NCBI RefSeq assembly: GCF_002289575.1
Contig: NZ_NTGA01000017.1
Coordinates: forward strand, 62,001 to 126,000
Source of the DNA: Dietzia natronolimnaea
Lineage (GTDB): Bacteria > Actinomycetota > Actinomycetes > Mycobacteriales > Mycobacteriaceae
Reading direction: 5' to 3'
DNA length: 64,000 nucleotides
The notes below the pieces were generated by a model. That model did not search any database and had not been told where the DNA came from. It saw only the letters and a list, made by a program, of their open reading frames with translations. A program made the translations under genes and the position numbers. Positions 36,586 to 45,495 of this stretch are shown here, in pieces (position 1 is the stretch's first letter; each line of letters opens with the position of its first letter).

Positions 36586-38139
36586 TCAGGCGAGGACGGG
36601 CCGGACGGTCACCTCGATCCGTGATCCGTCGCGGATGACCTCCACCGGGACGTCCACGTCCGCGCCGGCGCGACGGACGGCCACGATGAGTTCGTCGGAG
36701 GAACGCACCCGACGTTCACCGATCATCGTCACCACGTCGCCTTCCCGCAGGCCGGCCTCGCGCGCGGGAGAGCCCTCCCGGACGTTGACGAGCTCGGCGC
36801 CCTCGACGTTGCCGTTGTCCGCCTTGCGCGCGTTCACACCGATCGTGGCATGGCGCACGGACCCCTCGGTCATGAGCGAGGTCGCGATCGCGCGCACGTC
36901 GTTGACGGGGATCGCGAACCCCAGGCCGATCGACCCGCCGGACCGGGTGAAGATGGAGGTGTTGATGCCGATCACCGCCCCGCTGGCGTCGATGAGCGGA
37001 CCGCCCGAGTTGCCGGGGTTGATCGCCGCGTCCGTCTGGATGGCGTCGATCACGACGTCCCCGTCGGACGTCGACTCCCCCAGCGCGATCGGCCGCTCGG
37101 TGGCCGACACGATGCCCTCGGTGACCGTCCTGGCCAGGCCCAGGGGCGAACCGATCGCCACCACCTGCTCGCCCACCTCGACCCGCTCGGAATCCCCGAG
37201 TGTCGCCACGGTGAGGTTCTGGACCCCGTCGACCTTGAGTACCGCGAGGTCGGTCGCCGGGTCGCGGCCCACCAGTTCGGCCGACGCCCTGGTCCCGTCC
37301 GGGAAGACGACGTCGATGTTCGCCCGGTCCGCGGCTCCGTCCATCGTGACGACGTGGTTGTTGGTGACGATGTACCCCTGCGGGTCGATGACGATGCCGG
37401 AGCCCTCACCCCGCGCAGAGGGAGTCGAGACCTGGATGTTGACCACCGCCGGCTGGACCCGCTGGGCGACCTCACCGACCGGGTTGTCAGGCCGCAGGAC
37501 GTTCGTCGGCGCGTCGGCGATGCGGACGGTCGATGTGGTGAGCACTCGCGCCGAATCGGCGACGACCGCTCCGATCCCGCCACCAACGAGGGCGATGACG
37601 GCAACGGCGGCCGCTGCTCCCGCGAGTGCCTGCCGACTCAGTCGCCGTTCGAACAGGGCCTCGGAGAGCGACAGCCTCGGGGGCGGGGGCACAGAGTCAC
37701 CGGACAGGTCCTGGGGCCCGAACTCCTCGGTCGGCTGCACGGCGGGTGCACCGAACCCCACGGGCGCGTGGGGATCGCGCCAGGGGTCGGGTGATGCGGG
37801 TGGCGGCTCCTCGGTCTGGTCCTGCCACGACGGGTGTCGCTCGATCCCCCCGTCCGTGTCCCCGGACGGGCCGAACGCGGCGGCCAGCGCGGAGTCGGAC
37901 TCGTCTCTGTGCGCCGGCCCGGACGCGTGGTCCGGTGACGAGGGGTCCGGTGACGAGGGCTCGTCCGGAGACGCCGGGCGCCGGGGATCGACTCCCCCGG
38001 TCACCCCGGGCGGACGGGAGAAGAGCCCGGCGGCGGCGTCGTCCACCTCGGGCTTGTGGATCGGGGCCGGCTCGCGGAGCGGCCGGTCGGGATCCGCACC
38101 CCGCCCCGCCGGGCCGGGTACTCCATTCTCATCCTCCAC
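36586..38139 (-). CDS. htrA: HtrA-type membrane serine protease with PDZ domain
   Basis: The protein has 517 residues. A long acidic Pro-rich cytoplasmic part (1-170), one TM helix (about 171-195), then an extracytoplasmic trypsin-like domain with His262 (TNNHVV), Asp297 (DPATDLAV) and Ser378 (NPGNSGGP), and a C-terminal PDZ (about 410-510, LVNVREGSPAREAGLREGD). It degrades misfolded envelope proteins. It lies 10 bp after rseA in the sigE operon, as in M. tuberculosis (Rv1223). The start is GTG, with TAGGCT ending 7 nt before it, overlapping the rseA stop. Confidence 0.95.
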   Translation of the reverse strand: MEDENGVPGPAGRGADPDRPLREPAPIHKPEVDDAAAGLFSRPPGVTGGVDPRRPASPDEPSSPDPSSPDHASGPAHRDESDSALAAAFGPSGDTDGGIERHPSWQDQTEEPPPASPDPWRDPHAPVGFGAPAVQPTEEFGPQDLSGDSVPPPPRLSLSEALFERRLSRQALAGAAAAVAVIALVGGGIGAVVADSARVLTTSTVRIADAPTNVLRPDNPVGEVAQRVQPAVVNIQVSTPSARGEGSGIVIDPQGYIVTNNHVVTMDGAADRANIDVVFPDGTRASAELVGRDPATDLAVLKVDGVQNLTVATLGDSERVEVGEQVVAIGSPLGLARTVTEGIVSATERPIALGESTSDGDVVIDAIQTDAAINPGNSGGPLIDASGAVIGINTSIFTRSGGSIGLGFAIPVNDVRAIATSLMTEGSVRHATIGVNARKADNGNVEGAELVNVREGSPAREAGLREGDVVTMIGERRVRSSDELIVAVRRAGADVDVPVEVIRDGSRIEVTVRPVLA

Positions 38140-38146
38140 GCGGCCC

Positions 38147-38152
38147 AGCCTA
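38147..38152 (-). promoter_or_regulatory. Probable -10 of htrA
   Basis: TAGGCT on the minus strand, overlapping the rseA stop codon, ends 7 nt before the htrA GTG. It suggests an internal, leaderless promoter. Confidence 0.45.
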
Positions 38153-38569
38153 ACGGCCGGACGGGCGCAGGCGGCGCAGGAGTCTCGACCATCGGCTGCC
38201 CGACGAGGGCTCCGGGACCGGTGGGACGGCCTCGGCCGCGCCCTCCCCGAGGCGTCGGAGTCGCTCGCGCAGGTCCCCCGGCATGTGGATGGGTCCGGAA
38301 CCGCGGAGAGCCCGACGTGCGTCTTGCTGGTCGGTCACCTCGCGGCGGCACTGCGCGCACAGAGCGAGATGGGCGTCCGCGCGGACCTTTCCGGCGGCGG
38401 GGAGGCACCCGTCGACGTATGCCGCCGCCGCTTCGGTGGAGAGGTGGTCGGTGGACAGGAAGTGGTGTCCCCCGCGAGGTGGCGGCGTGCTCTCGGCGAC
38501 TTCACGGACCGAATCCCGGGACAACCGGTACTCGGGGGTGGACCCGCGTCCCGCCTGGTGTCGGTCCAC
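38150..38569 (-). CDS. rseA: Anti-sigma factor RseA (ZAS family)
   Basis: The protein has 139 residues. The zinc-binding anti-sigma core is LSTEAAAAYVDGCLP then HLALCAQCRRE, giving His67-x3-Cys71-x2-Cys74, with Cys55 near. No TM helix, so it is soluble like mycobacterial RseA, which holds SigE and is destroyed after phosphorylation by Clp protease. The start is a GTG after GAAGGGGCGAGG. The frame is open further up but overlaps sigE out of frame. The gap to sigE is 119 bp. Confidence 0.9.
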   Translation of the reverse strand: MDRHQAGRGSTPEYRLSRDSVREVAESTPPPRGGHHFLSTDHLSTEAAAAYVDGCLPAAGKVRADAHLALCAQCRREVTDQQDARRALRGSGPIHMPGDLRERLRRLGEGAAEAVPPVPEPSSGSRWSRLLRRLRPSGR

Positions 38570-38688
38570 CCTCGCCCCTTCTCGTCCGTCTGCCTCGGCA
38601 CCGGATCCCGGCCGGCGCCCGGTGCTCCCACCGTCCGAGGGGATCAACGCGCCGGGGGCGCCGCTGGTTCCCCGCAGACCCCGCGAGA

Positions 38689-39408
38689 TCAGTCGATGCC
38701 CTGGTGCACCCCGGTCACACCGGCCGCCTCGAGTTCGGCTCGCAGGGCGGACCGTCCCCGATGTATCCGGCTGCGGACCGTCCCCATCTTCACCCCGAGG
38801 ATGCGCCCGACCTCCTCGTAGCTGAGGTCTTCGATGTCGCACAGCACCACCGCCGCGCGGAACTCGGGCGAGAGGTTGGCCAGGGCGGTCTGGAGGACCG
38901 GATCGAAGGTCTCCTCCGAGAGGACCTGCTCCGGACTGCGTTCCCGGCCCGGCACCCGCTCGGCGTCGTCGGGGAGAGCCTCGAAGCGGATCCGGGACCG
39001 GCGTCGTGCCATGTCGAGGAAGAGGTTGGTGACGATGCGGTGCATCCACCCCTCGAAGGTGCCCGGCTTGTACTTGTCCAGGGACCTGAACACCCGGATG
39101 AACGCCTCCTGGGTGATGTCCTCCGCGTCGTGCGCGTTACCGCAGAGCCGGAAGGCCAGGCGGTAGACCCTGTCCCCGTGCTGGGCGACGAGTTGGGACC
39201 AGGACGGCATGTCCGCGGCGTCGCCGCTCGCGTCGAAGCGCGCGGTCCCCACCGCCTCGTCGTGGTCCCCGCCGGGGAGGATCGACGTCTCGTGCACGGT
39301 CTGCGAGTACATGCGCTGCCGCCGCCTTCCGGCGCGGGATCCTCGCAAGTCGCCCGCGCGGTTTTCCGCCGCACCCTCGTGGAGCGACGTGGTCCCACCC
39401 TCCCTCAT
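38689..39408 (-). CDS. sigE: ECF sigma factor SigE
   Basis: The protein has 239 residues. Region 2 is [20 protein letters not shown] with [15 protein letters not shown]; region 4 is [20 protein letters not shown]. It is the envelope-stress sigma factor, followed by its anti-sigma factor rseA and client genes htrA and tatB. ATG 39408 follows GAGGA; ATG 39312 (MYSQTVHET) is an alternative, and mycobacterial sigE is known to use several starts and promoters. A direct repeat in front of the gene may bind a response regulator. Confidence 0.95.
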   Translation of the reverse strand: MREGGTTSLHEGAAENRAGDLRGSRAGRRRQRMYSQTVHETSILPGGDHDEAVGTARFDASGDAADMPSWSQLVAQHGDRVYRLAFRLCGNAHDAEDITQEAFIRVFRSLDKYKPGTFEGWMHRIVTNLFLDMARRRSRIRFEALPDDAERVPGRERSPEQVLSEETFDPVLQTALANLSPEFRAAVVLCDIEDLSYEEVGRILGVKMGTVRSRIHRGRSALRAELEAAGVTGVHQGID

Positions 39409-39422
39409 CGGGCTGTCCTCAC

Positions 39423-39457
39423 GGTATACCCGTACTGAGATCCCCCTGAGAGTCTCA
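39423..39457 (-). promoter_or_regulatory. sigE promoter region with direct repeats
   Basis: On the minus strand TCTCAG occurs twice, 11 bp apart (plus coordinates 39435-39440 and 39446-39451), and TATACC (39423-39428) lies just downstream as a -10 candidate, 14 nt before the ATG. A palindrome TGAGA-G-TCTCA covers 39447-39457. The layout suits a response-regulator dimer at the -35 region. Confidence 0.45.
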
Positions 39458-39506
39458 TACCGATCCGATCACCGCGCGTTGGACACGTCGTACGCGCACG
39501 CGGCGA

Positions 39507-39512
39507 TACGCT
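39507..39512 (+). promoter_or_regulatory. Probable -10 of the O-methyltransferase gene
   Basis: TACGCT ends 6 nt before the GTG at 39519. Confidence 0.4.
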
Positions 39513-39518
39513 GATCAG

Positions 39519-40127
39519 GTGCCCGATTCGACTGATGTCCCCGCCACCGACCGTTCCCGGCTCACCGATCTCGCGCGTCGCAGCGCCGGTCTGGTCGACG
39601 ACTCGCTCTACGCCCCCGCACGCGCGGACGCGGCCGAACTGGGGGCCGCCTCTCCGGACGCGTTGACCGCCGAGGTGATCCGGTTGGTCGCGAGACTGAC
39701 CGGCGCCCGGGCCGCGGTGTGCATCTCCCCCGCCCCCGGCGTCCCCGCGTTGGCGATCCTGGCCGCAGCCGGACAGGGCTCCGGGGCAGTGGTCACCTGC
39801 ATCACCGACGACCCTCACCACCTGGAGGCGGCCCGGGCCGCGGTGCGGGACGCCGGCCACCCCGCGTCCGCCGCCCGCTACATCGCGGCGCGGCCCCTGG
39901 AGGTGGCGGACAGGCTCGCCGACGGGGCCTACGACCTGCTCGTCGCCGACGTGCCGGACCACTCGGTCTCCCGGGTCCTGGCCAGGGCCCACCATCTGCT
40001 GCGCCCCGGTGGCGCGCTGGTGCTGATCGGTGAGCACGCTCCGCTGCCGGAGGGAGCGGACCTGCCCGAGCACGCTCACGCCACCGTCCTGCCCGTCGGC
40101 GGCGGGCTGACCGTCGTCACCCTCTGA
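39519..40127 (+). CDS. SAM-dependent O-methyltransferase (Rv1220c-type)
   Basis: The protein has 202 residues. It resembles the caffeoyl-CoA/catechol O-methyltransferase family in layout: a helical start (LTDLARRSAGLVDDSLY), a degenerate SAM loop (AAVCISPAPGVPALAILAA), acidic TCITDDPHHLE, LLVADVPDHSV, and LRPGGALVLIGE. The usual Gly-rich motif I is weak. It is divergent from sigE, as the recalled Rv1220c is in M. tuberculosis. Substrate unknown. The GTG start has a -10-like TACGCT 6 nt before. Confidence 0.82.
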   Translation: MPDSTDVPATDRSRLTDLARRSAGLVDDSLYAPARADAAELGAASPDALTAEVIRLVARLTGARAAVCISPAPGVPALAILAAAGQGSGAVVTCITDDPHHLEAARAAVRDAGHPASAARYIAARPLEVADRLADGAYDLLVADVPDHSVSRVLARAHHLLRPGGALVLIGEHAPLPEGADLPEHAHATVLPVGGGLTVVTL

Positions 40128-40130
40128 TTA

Positions 40131-40184
40131 ACACCGCACCGGGCTGATCCACACCGCGCCGGGCTAGTCCACACCGCACCGGGC
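40131..40184. repeat. 20-bp tandem repeat between convergent genes
   Basis: 2.7 units of ACACCGCRCCGGGCTRRTCC lie between the methyltransferase and glgC stops. No hairpin with a T-tract is seen. Confidence 0.85.
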
Positions 40185-40210
40185 GGCCGGCCGGTGCCCG
40201 TCGACCCGTC

Positions 40211-41437
40211 TCAGCCCGGTAGCGACGTGACCGAGTTCTTGGACACGCTCACCACGCCGCCGGCACTGACGGGGAACCGCAGACGGTCGCGCTCATGGTC
40301 CACCCCGATCACGTCACCCGCCCCGATCTGACAGTTCTTGTCCACGATCGCCTTGCGCACCACGGCCCCCCGGCCGATCCGGACACCGGGCATGAGCACA
40401 CTGCCCTCCACCACGGCGCCGTCCTCCACGACCACGTTGTTGGAGACCACGGAGTTGCGCACGGTGGCCGCGGAGATGATCGTCCCCGCCCCCACCATCG
40501 ACTCCTGGGACATCCCACCGTTGACGAATTTGGCGGGCGGGAGGTTGTCCTGCTGCGTACGGATCGGCCACAGCTTGTTGTAGAGGTTGAAGACCGGGTG
40601 CACCGAGACCAGATCCACGTGGGCGTCGTAGAAGGCGTCGATGGTCCCGACGTCACGCCAGTACCCCCTGTCGCGCTCCGTCTCACCCGGGACCCGGTTG
40701 CGCGCGAAGTCGTACACGTACGCGCGCTCCTGTTCCACCAGCGCGGGGATGATGTCCCCGCCCATGTCGTGGGTGGAATCCGGCTTCTCCGCATCGGCCT
40801 TGAGGGCGTCGACGAGCGCGTCCGCGGTGAAGATGTAGTTGCCCATCGAGGCGAAGGTCGCGTCCGGGTCGTCCGGAGTCCCCGGCGGATCGGAGGGCTT
40901 CTCGACCCAGTCCCGGATCAGGTCGTCCTCCCCCGCGTCGATGCAACCGAAGGCGAAGGCCTCACGCCGCGGGACCCGGATCCCGGCGACCGTGACCGCG
41001 GCTCCCGTCTCGATGTGGTGCTCCAGCATCTGACGGGGATCCATGCGGTACACGTGGTCCGCCCCGAAGACGACGATGTGGTCGGGCCTCTCGTCGTAGA
41101 CCAGGTTCAACGATTGCAGGATGGCGTCCGCCGAACCGGTGTACCACCGCGGCCCGAGCCGCTGCTGCGCGGGGACGGGGGTGATGTACTCACCGCCCAT
41201 CCCGCTCATGTGCCACACCTGCGAGATGTGCCTGTCGAGGGAGTGCGATTTGTACTGCGTGAGGACGCAGATCCGCATGAAGCCGGCGTTGACGAGGTTG
41301 CTCAGGACGAAGTCGATCAACCTGTAGGACCCGCCGAACGGGACCGCTGGTTTGGCGCGGTCCGCCGTGTGCGGGAAGAGTCGCTTGCCCTCGCCGCCGG
41401 CGAGGACTATTGCTAGGACGTGCGGCTGGTTCCTCAC
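40211..41437 (-). CDS. glgC: Glucose-1-phosphate adenylyltransferase
   Basis: It makes ADP-glucose for glycogen and related glucans. The protein has 408 residues: nucleotidyltransferase motif [20 protein letters not shown] (11-30), substrate regions [10 protein letters not shown] and DHVYRMD, and a C-terminal left-handed beta-helix ([35 protein letters not shown]) with allosteric sites. The GTG start ([12 protein letters not shown]) has TACGGT 6 nt before. It is divergent from glgM across 143 bp, so the two genes may be controlled together. Confidence 0.96.
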   Translation of the reverse strand: MRNQPHVLAIVLAGGEGKRLFPHTADRAKPAVPFGGSYRLIDFVLSNLVNAGFMRICVLTQYKSHSLDRHISQVWHMSGMGGEYITPVPAQQRLGPRWYTGSADAILQSLNLVYDERPDHIVVFGADHVYRMDPRQMLEHHIETGAAVTVAGIRVPRREAFAFGCIDAGEDDLIRDWVEKPSDPPGTPDDPDATFASMGNYIFTADALVDALKADAEKPDSTHDMGGDIIPALVEQERAYVYDFARNRVPGETERDRGYWRDVGTIDAFYDAHVDLVSVHPVFNLYNKLWPIRTQQDNLPPAKFVNGGMSQESMVGAGTIISAATVRNSVVSNNVVVEDGAVVEGSVLMPGVRIGRGAVVRKAIVDKNCQIGAGDVIGVDHERDRLRFPVSAGGVVSVSKNSVTSLPG

Positions 41438-41443
41438 ACACCC

Positions 41444-41449
41444 ACCGTA
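41444..41449 (-). promoter_or_regulatory. Probable -10 of glgC
   Basis: TACGGT on the minus strand ends 6 nt before the GTG of glgC. Confidence 0.45.
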
Positions 41450-41567
41450 ACGATTTCCGGGCCGCCGACGCGGGCCATCGCGGGACTTGCCCCCGCACCG
41501 CCCCGGCAGGACACCCCGTGGTCGGGCGGGGTTCACCCGCAACGCTCCAGGGGACGCCGTGGGCGGC

Positions 41568-41573
41568 TAGGTT
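41568..41573 (+). promoter_or_regulatory. Probable -10 of glgM
   Basis: TAGGTT ends 7 nt before the GTG of glgM. Confidence 0.5.
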
Positions 41574-41580
41574 GGCCGGT

Positions 41581-42747
41581 GTGCGAGTAGCGATGATGAC
41601 GAGGGAATACCCGCCAGAGGTCTACGGCGGGGCGGGCGTCCACGTGACCGAACTGGTGGCCACCCTGAGGCCGCTGTGTGAGGTCGACGTCCTGTGCATG
41701 GGCGCCGACCGGGACACCGCTCGGGCGTTTCGCCCCGATCCGGAGCTGGGCGAGGACGCCAACCCCGCGATCCGCACCCTCTCGGCGGGCCTGCGCATGT
41801 GTGTGGCCGCGGAGGGGGCGGACATCGTCCACTCCCACACCTGGTACGCGGGCCTCGCGGGCCACCTCGCCGGGGAGCTCTACGGGATCCCGCATGTGGT
41901 GTCCGCGCACTCGCTGGAACCCAGCCGCCCCTGGAAGGCCGAGCAGCTCGGCGGAGGCTACCGCGTCTCGTCGTGGTCCGAGCGCAACGCCTTCGCCCAT
42001 GCGGATGCGGTGGTCGCCGTGAGTGCGCGGATGAAGGACGAGATCCTCCGCGTCTACCCCGAGGTCGACCCGAGCCGGATCCACGTGATCCTCAACGGTA
42101 TCGACACCTCCGTATGGTCGCCGGTCGAGACGTTCTCGGGCCAGGATTCCGTCCTCCGCCGCCACGGTGTCGACCCGGACCGGCCGATCGTGGCGTTCGT
42201 CGGCCGCATCACCCGACAGAAGGGGGTGCCCCACCTGGTCCGTGCCGCCCGCGACTTCCACCCGGATGCACAGCTCGTGCTGTGCGCGGGTGCGCCGGAC
42301 ACCCCGGAGATCGCGGCCGAGATGGAGTCCCTGGTCGGCGATCTGCAGTCCACCCGTGACGGTGTGTTCTGGCTCCGTGACATGTTGCCGCGCGAGGAGG
42401 TCATCGAGATCCTCTCCGCCGCCACGGTGTTCGCCTGCCCGTCCGTGTACGAGCCCCTCGGGATCGTCAACCTGGAGGCGATGGCGTGCGACACGGCGGT
42501 CGTGGCCTCCGATGTCGGGGGGATCCCGGAGGTCGTCGTCGACGGCGAGACCGGCATCCTCGTCCATTACGACGAGTCGGACCCGGACGCCTTCGAGGCA
42601 GGCCTGGCCGCCGCGGTCAACGAGCTGGTGGCCGACCCCGCCAAGGCCGCCGACTTCGGCCGTGCCGGTCAGGAGCGGGCCCGGACCCGGTTCGCGTGGG
42701 AGGCGATCGCCGAGCAGACCCACGCGATGTACGCCTCACTCCTGTAG
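41581..42747 (+). CDS. glgM: GT4 glycosyltransferase: alpha-maltose-1-phosphate synthase / glycogen synthase
   Basis: The protein has 388 residues with two Rossmann domains. It starts VRVAMMTREYPPEVYGGAGVHV in overlapping motifs; the acceptor domain has HSHTWYAG, and the donor site has VGRITRQKGV and the E-x7-E motif EPLGIVNLE. In mycobacteria the homologue (Rv1212c) uses ADP-glucose and glucose-1-phosphate to form maltose-1-phosphate, feeding the GlgE pathway; older annotations call it glgA. GTG 41581 was chosen because TAGGTT ends 7 nt before; the frame is open upstream. Its 3' end overlaps rlmA by 12 bp, tail to tail. Confidence 0.92.
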   Translation: MRVAMMTREYPPEVYGGAGVHVTELVATLRPLCEVDVLCMGADRDTARAFRPDPELGEDANPAIRTLSAGLRMCVAAEGADIVHSHTWYAGLAGHLAGELYGIPHVVSAHSLEPSRPWKAEQLGGGYRVSSWSERNAFAHADAVVAVSARMKDEILRVYPEVDPSRIHVILNGIDTSVWSPVETFSGQDSVLRRHGVDPDRPIVAFVGRITRQKGVPHLVRAARDFHPDAQLVLCAGAPDTPEIAAEMESLVGDLQSTRDGVFWLRDMLPREEVIEILSAATVFACPSVYEPLGIVNLEAMACDTAVVASDVGGIPEVVVDGETGILVHYDESDPDAFEAGLAAAVNELVADPAKAADFGRAGQERARTRFAWEAIAEQTHAMYASLL

Positions 42748-43686
42748 CGACCTGCGGAAGGACCGCACCTCGACGTGGACGCGGAGGGGAGCGTCGCCGG
42801 CCCCCACCGCGGCCTCGACGCCGTCGCGGTCCAGGTGCACACCACTAGGCCCCATGAGCGCGAGGTCCGCGGCGATCCGCGCCGGGACCGCCGTGGTGAC
42901 ATCGACCACCCGGACCGAGCCGGGATCGAAGCCCGCCGCCAGTCGGGTGTCGAGGCGTTGCGCCTTGTCCGCCGCCGGCGCGAGCATTCCGGCGCGGGTC
43001 CGCAGGGGCTCGAGGTGGCCCGGGCCCGGCACCGCGACGACCAGTGTCCCGCCCGGTCGCAGGACCCGCGCGAACTCGGCGGGGTTCCTGGGGGCGAAGA
43101 CCACCTGGACCACATCGATGCACCGGTCCGCCAGGGGCAGTCCGTCCCACGTGTCGACGACCAGAGCCGCGACGAGAGGATTGACGCGGGCCAGCCGACG
43201 GGCGGCGGCGACGGAGAGTTCCGTGCCGATCCCGAGCGGGCCTCCTGCAGCGTCCGCGGCCCCACCGCTCCCCGCACCACCGTCCGCACTACTCGCGGCA
43301 CCGGTCCGGGGCAGCGCGTCGATGACCCGGTCGAGATAGAACCCGGTGCCGGCACCGGCGTCCAGGACCACTGGGTGATCGGCTGAGCCGACCGTCCCGG
43401 CCACCCCGGCCACGCCCTCCACCGCCGCTTCCACCAGTGCCTCGGCCACACCGTCGAACACCCCGTGGCCGAGGACTCGTTCGCGGGCGGCGACCTGCTC
43501 CGCCGAGTCGCCGGGGAACCGTCGCCCCCGTGCGCCGAGGAGCGTCAGATGACCACCGCGCGCACGGTCGAACGCGTGCCCGCCGCCGCACCGCACGCCG
43601 GCCCCTGTCGACTCCAGGCCGGCCCGGCACTGCGGACACCGCAATAGCGGCACCGCCCTCGTCAGCGCGGCCGGGGCCGGGGTCAC
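42736..43686 (-). CDS. RlmA-like 23S rRNA (guanine-N1) methyltransferase
   Basis: The protein has 316 residues. An N-terminal zinc site Cys17-x2-Cys20 (CPQC) with Cys33 and His37 (CGGGH) is the RlmA signature, followed by SAM motif VLDAGAGTGFYLD and a Rossmann domain with a low-complexity Gly/Ala/Ser insert (about 130-155). The family methylates G745/G748 of 23S rRNA and affects tylosin or mycinamicin response. The GTG overlaps the pepA stop (GTGA). Confidence 0.87.
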   Translation of the reverse strand: MTPAPAALTRAVPLLRCPQCRAGLESTGAGVRCGGGHAFDRARGGHLTLLGARGRRFPGDSAEQVAARERVLGHGVFDGVAEALVEAAVEGVAGVAGTVGSADHPVVLDAGAGTGFYLDRVIDALPRTGAASSADGGAGSGGAADAAGGPLGIGTELSVAAARRLARVNPLVAALVVDTWDGLPLADRCIDVVQVVFAPRNPAEFARVLRPGGTLVVAVPGPGHLEPLRTRAGMLAPAADKAQRLDTRLAAGFDPGSVRVVDVTTAVPARIAADLALMGPSGVHLDRDGVEAAVGAGDAPLRVHVEVRSFRRSLQE

Positions 43687-45158
43687 CGCCGCGGCCGGTC
43701 CGCGAGATCCCGGAGCAGCCCCACCAGGGTGCGGGTGGCGAAACCGGTCGCCACCGGCCCGACCTCGTCGATCTCCTCCGGCGAGCGCGCCGGGCCGGCG
43801 ATGTCGAGGTGGGCCCACGGCCGACCGTCGACGAACCCCTCCAGGAACAGGGCCGCGGTGATGGCGCCCGGGCCCGTGGGGGCCTGCCGCCGATCCGCGA
43901 TGCCGGAATCGACCGCCCGGCGCAGATCGTCGGGAAGCGGGAGCCGCCACCACCGCTCCCCCGCCCCCGCACCCGCCGCCGACACACGGTCCGCGAGATC
44001 GTCGTCGGTCGCCATCACCGCACCCGTCCGCATCCCGAGCGCCACCTTCATCGCCCCGGTCAGGGTGGCCACGTCCACGACCACGTCCGGATCACTTTCC
44101 GCGATGCCGTGCACCAACGCGTCGGCCAGCACCATCCGGCCCTCCGCGTCCGTGTTGGTGACCTCCGACGTCGTACCCCCCACGTGCGTGACCACGTCCC
44201 CGGGGCGGTACGCGGAACCGGAGAGCATGTTCTCGGCCGAGGGCACCACGACGGTCACGTCGAGATCGGCGTACCGCTCACTCGCGTCGGCGCAGTACGA
44301 GGCCGCGGCCGCCACGACCGCGGCCGAGCCCGCCATGTCCGTGCGCATGAGATTCATCCCGTCCGCCGGTTTGACCGAGATCCCACCGGTGTCGAACGTG
44401 ATGCCCTTTCCCACCAGCAGCACGCGCGTACCGGGGCCTGGTCGGCGCGCCACCAGGACCCGGGGCGACGCGGCGGACCCACCACCCACCGCGAGGACAC
44501 CGCCGAATCCGCCCTCGACGAGCTCGTCTCCCTCGAGCACCCGGGTCCTCATGCCGGCACCGGACAGCACGTCGGCCATCTGCGCCACGAGCCACGCAGG
44601 GGTCTTGAGGTCGGCGGGAGCGCCGGCGAGATCGCGGGCCAGGGCGGTCGCCCGTGCGGCGTCCTCGGCGGCCGCCACAGCGGCGCGGACGCCCTCCTCG
44701 TCGTCGTCCTCCGTCCCCGTCCCGGTCGACACCCGCACCACCAGGGCCGGTGGCACCGGCGTCGGATCGGCGGCGAAGACGTCCTGGCCCCGGGCGCCCA
44801 GGAGGTACCCCAGCACCAGATCCCCCAGCCGGTCGACCGGCACGACCCCGGGGACGGCGACCGTGACCTGCTCGGTCCTGCCCGTGTCGCGCAGGTGCCT
44901 CGCCACGGCCGCCCCCGCCCGGCGGTAGCCGATCCCGACGTCCACCGTGCCCGCCCAGCCGGGGCGCGGGGACGACGCGTCGACCTCCACCTCCACCACC
45001 GGCCGCCCGTCGACCACGCTCGTCCGCGCCTCCGCCGGGCGACCACGGAGGTATCCGTCCTTCGTCGCGGGCCGGGTGGCCAGGGGCCATCCGTCGACGG
45101 CCTCCGATCCGCCGACCACCCGGACGGTGGGCAAAGGACGTGAGGGGATCTCGGGCAT
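43683..45158 (-). CDS. pepA: Leucyl aminopeptidase, M17
   Basis: The protein has 491 residues. An N-terminal macro-like domain precedes the M17 catalytic domain. Active-site motifs: GKGITFDTGGISVKP (Lys and Asp ligands), NLMRTDMAGSAAV, and NTDAEGRMVLADAL (Asp, Glu, catalytic Arg). It removes N-terminal residues, notably Leu, using two metals. ATG 45158 has GGAAGG 8 nt upstream; GTG 45167 is too close to it. A hairpin separates it from the DUF3117 gene. Confidence 0.94.
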   Translation of the reverse strand: MPEIPSRPLPTVRVVGGSEAVDGWPLATRPATKDGYLRGRPAEARTSVVDGRPVVEVEVDASSPRPGWAGTVDVGIGYRRAGAAVARHLRDTGRTEQVTVAVPGVVPVDRLGDLVLGYLLGARGQDVFAADPTPVPPALVVRVSTGTGTEDDDEEGVRAAVAAAEDAARATALARDLAGAPADLKTPAWLVAQMADVLSGAGMRTRVLEGDELVEGGFGGVLAVGGGSAASPRVLVARRPGPGTRVLLVGKGITFDTGGISVKPADGMNLMRTDMAGSAAVVAAAASYCADASERYADLDVTVVVPSAENMLSGSAYRPGDVVTHVGGTTSEVTNTDAEGRMVLADALVHGIAESDPDVVVDVATLTGAMKVALGMRTGAVMATDDDLADRVSAAGAGAGERWWRLPLPDDLRRAVDSGIADRRQAPTGPGAITAALFLEGFVDGRPWAHLDIAGPARSPEEIDEVGPVATGFATRTLVGLLRDLADRPRR

Positions 45159-45184
45159 CGGGTTCACCTTCCGTAGAGCCGAAA

Positions 45185-45216
45185 CGACGCACCCGCCACG
45201 TGGGTCGGGTGCGTCG
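45185..45216 (-). terminator. Hairpin after the DUF3117 gene
   Basis: A 10-bp perfect stem CGACGCACCC/GGGTGCGTCG with a 12-nt loop is followed on the minus strand by TTTCGG. It likely terminates or attenuates transcription from the DUF3117 gene before pepA. Confidence 0.65.
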
Positions 45217-45237
45217 AGTCGACAGAGCAGAGAACGA

Positions 45238-45405
45238 TCAGGAGATGGCCTGGGTCAGCTCCTCGCCAAGCGACCTCGCCTCGTCGGGGGTCAACTCCAC
45301 AACGAGGCGTCCGCCACCCTCGAGAGGGACGCGCATGACGATCCCGCGGCCCTCCTTGGCCGCTTCCATCGGTCCGTCACCGGTCCTGGGCTTCATAGCC
45401 GCCAT
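45238..45405 (-). CDS. DUF3117 small conserved protein (Rv1211-type)
   Basis: The protein has 55 residues from the ATG (MAAMKPRTGDGPMEAAKE), one of the most conserved small proteins of actinobacteria; the tail is LVVELTPDEARSLGEEL. Predicted mostly beta with a terminal helix. The function is unknown. A GTG at 45465 would give 75 residues, the length recalled for Rv1211, but the added part lacks conservation in my memory of the family. No ribosome site decides the start clearly. Confidence 0.85.
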   Translation of the reverse strand: MAAMKPRTGDGPMEAAKEGRGIVMRVPLEGGGRLVVELTPDEARSLGEELTQAIS

Positions 45406-45495
45406 CAGGTCGATTCCCTTCGTCCTTGGCAGTGGACCGCGTCCGGTGAGGACGACCGCGCCCACGTGCGGTGTTGCTGAATGGATGCTGCGATT

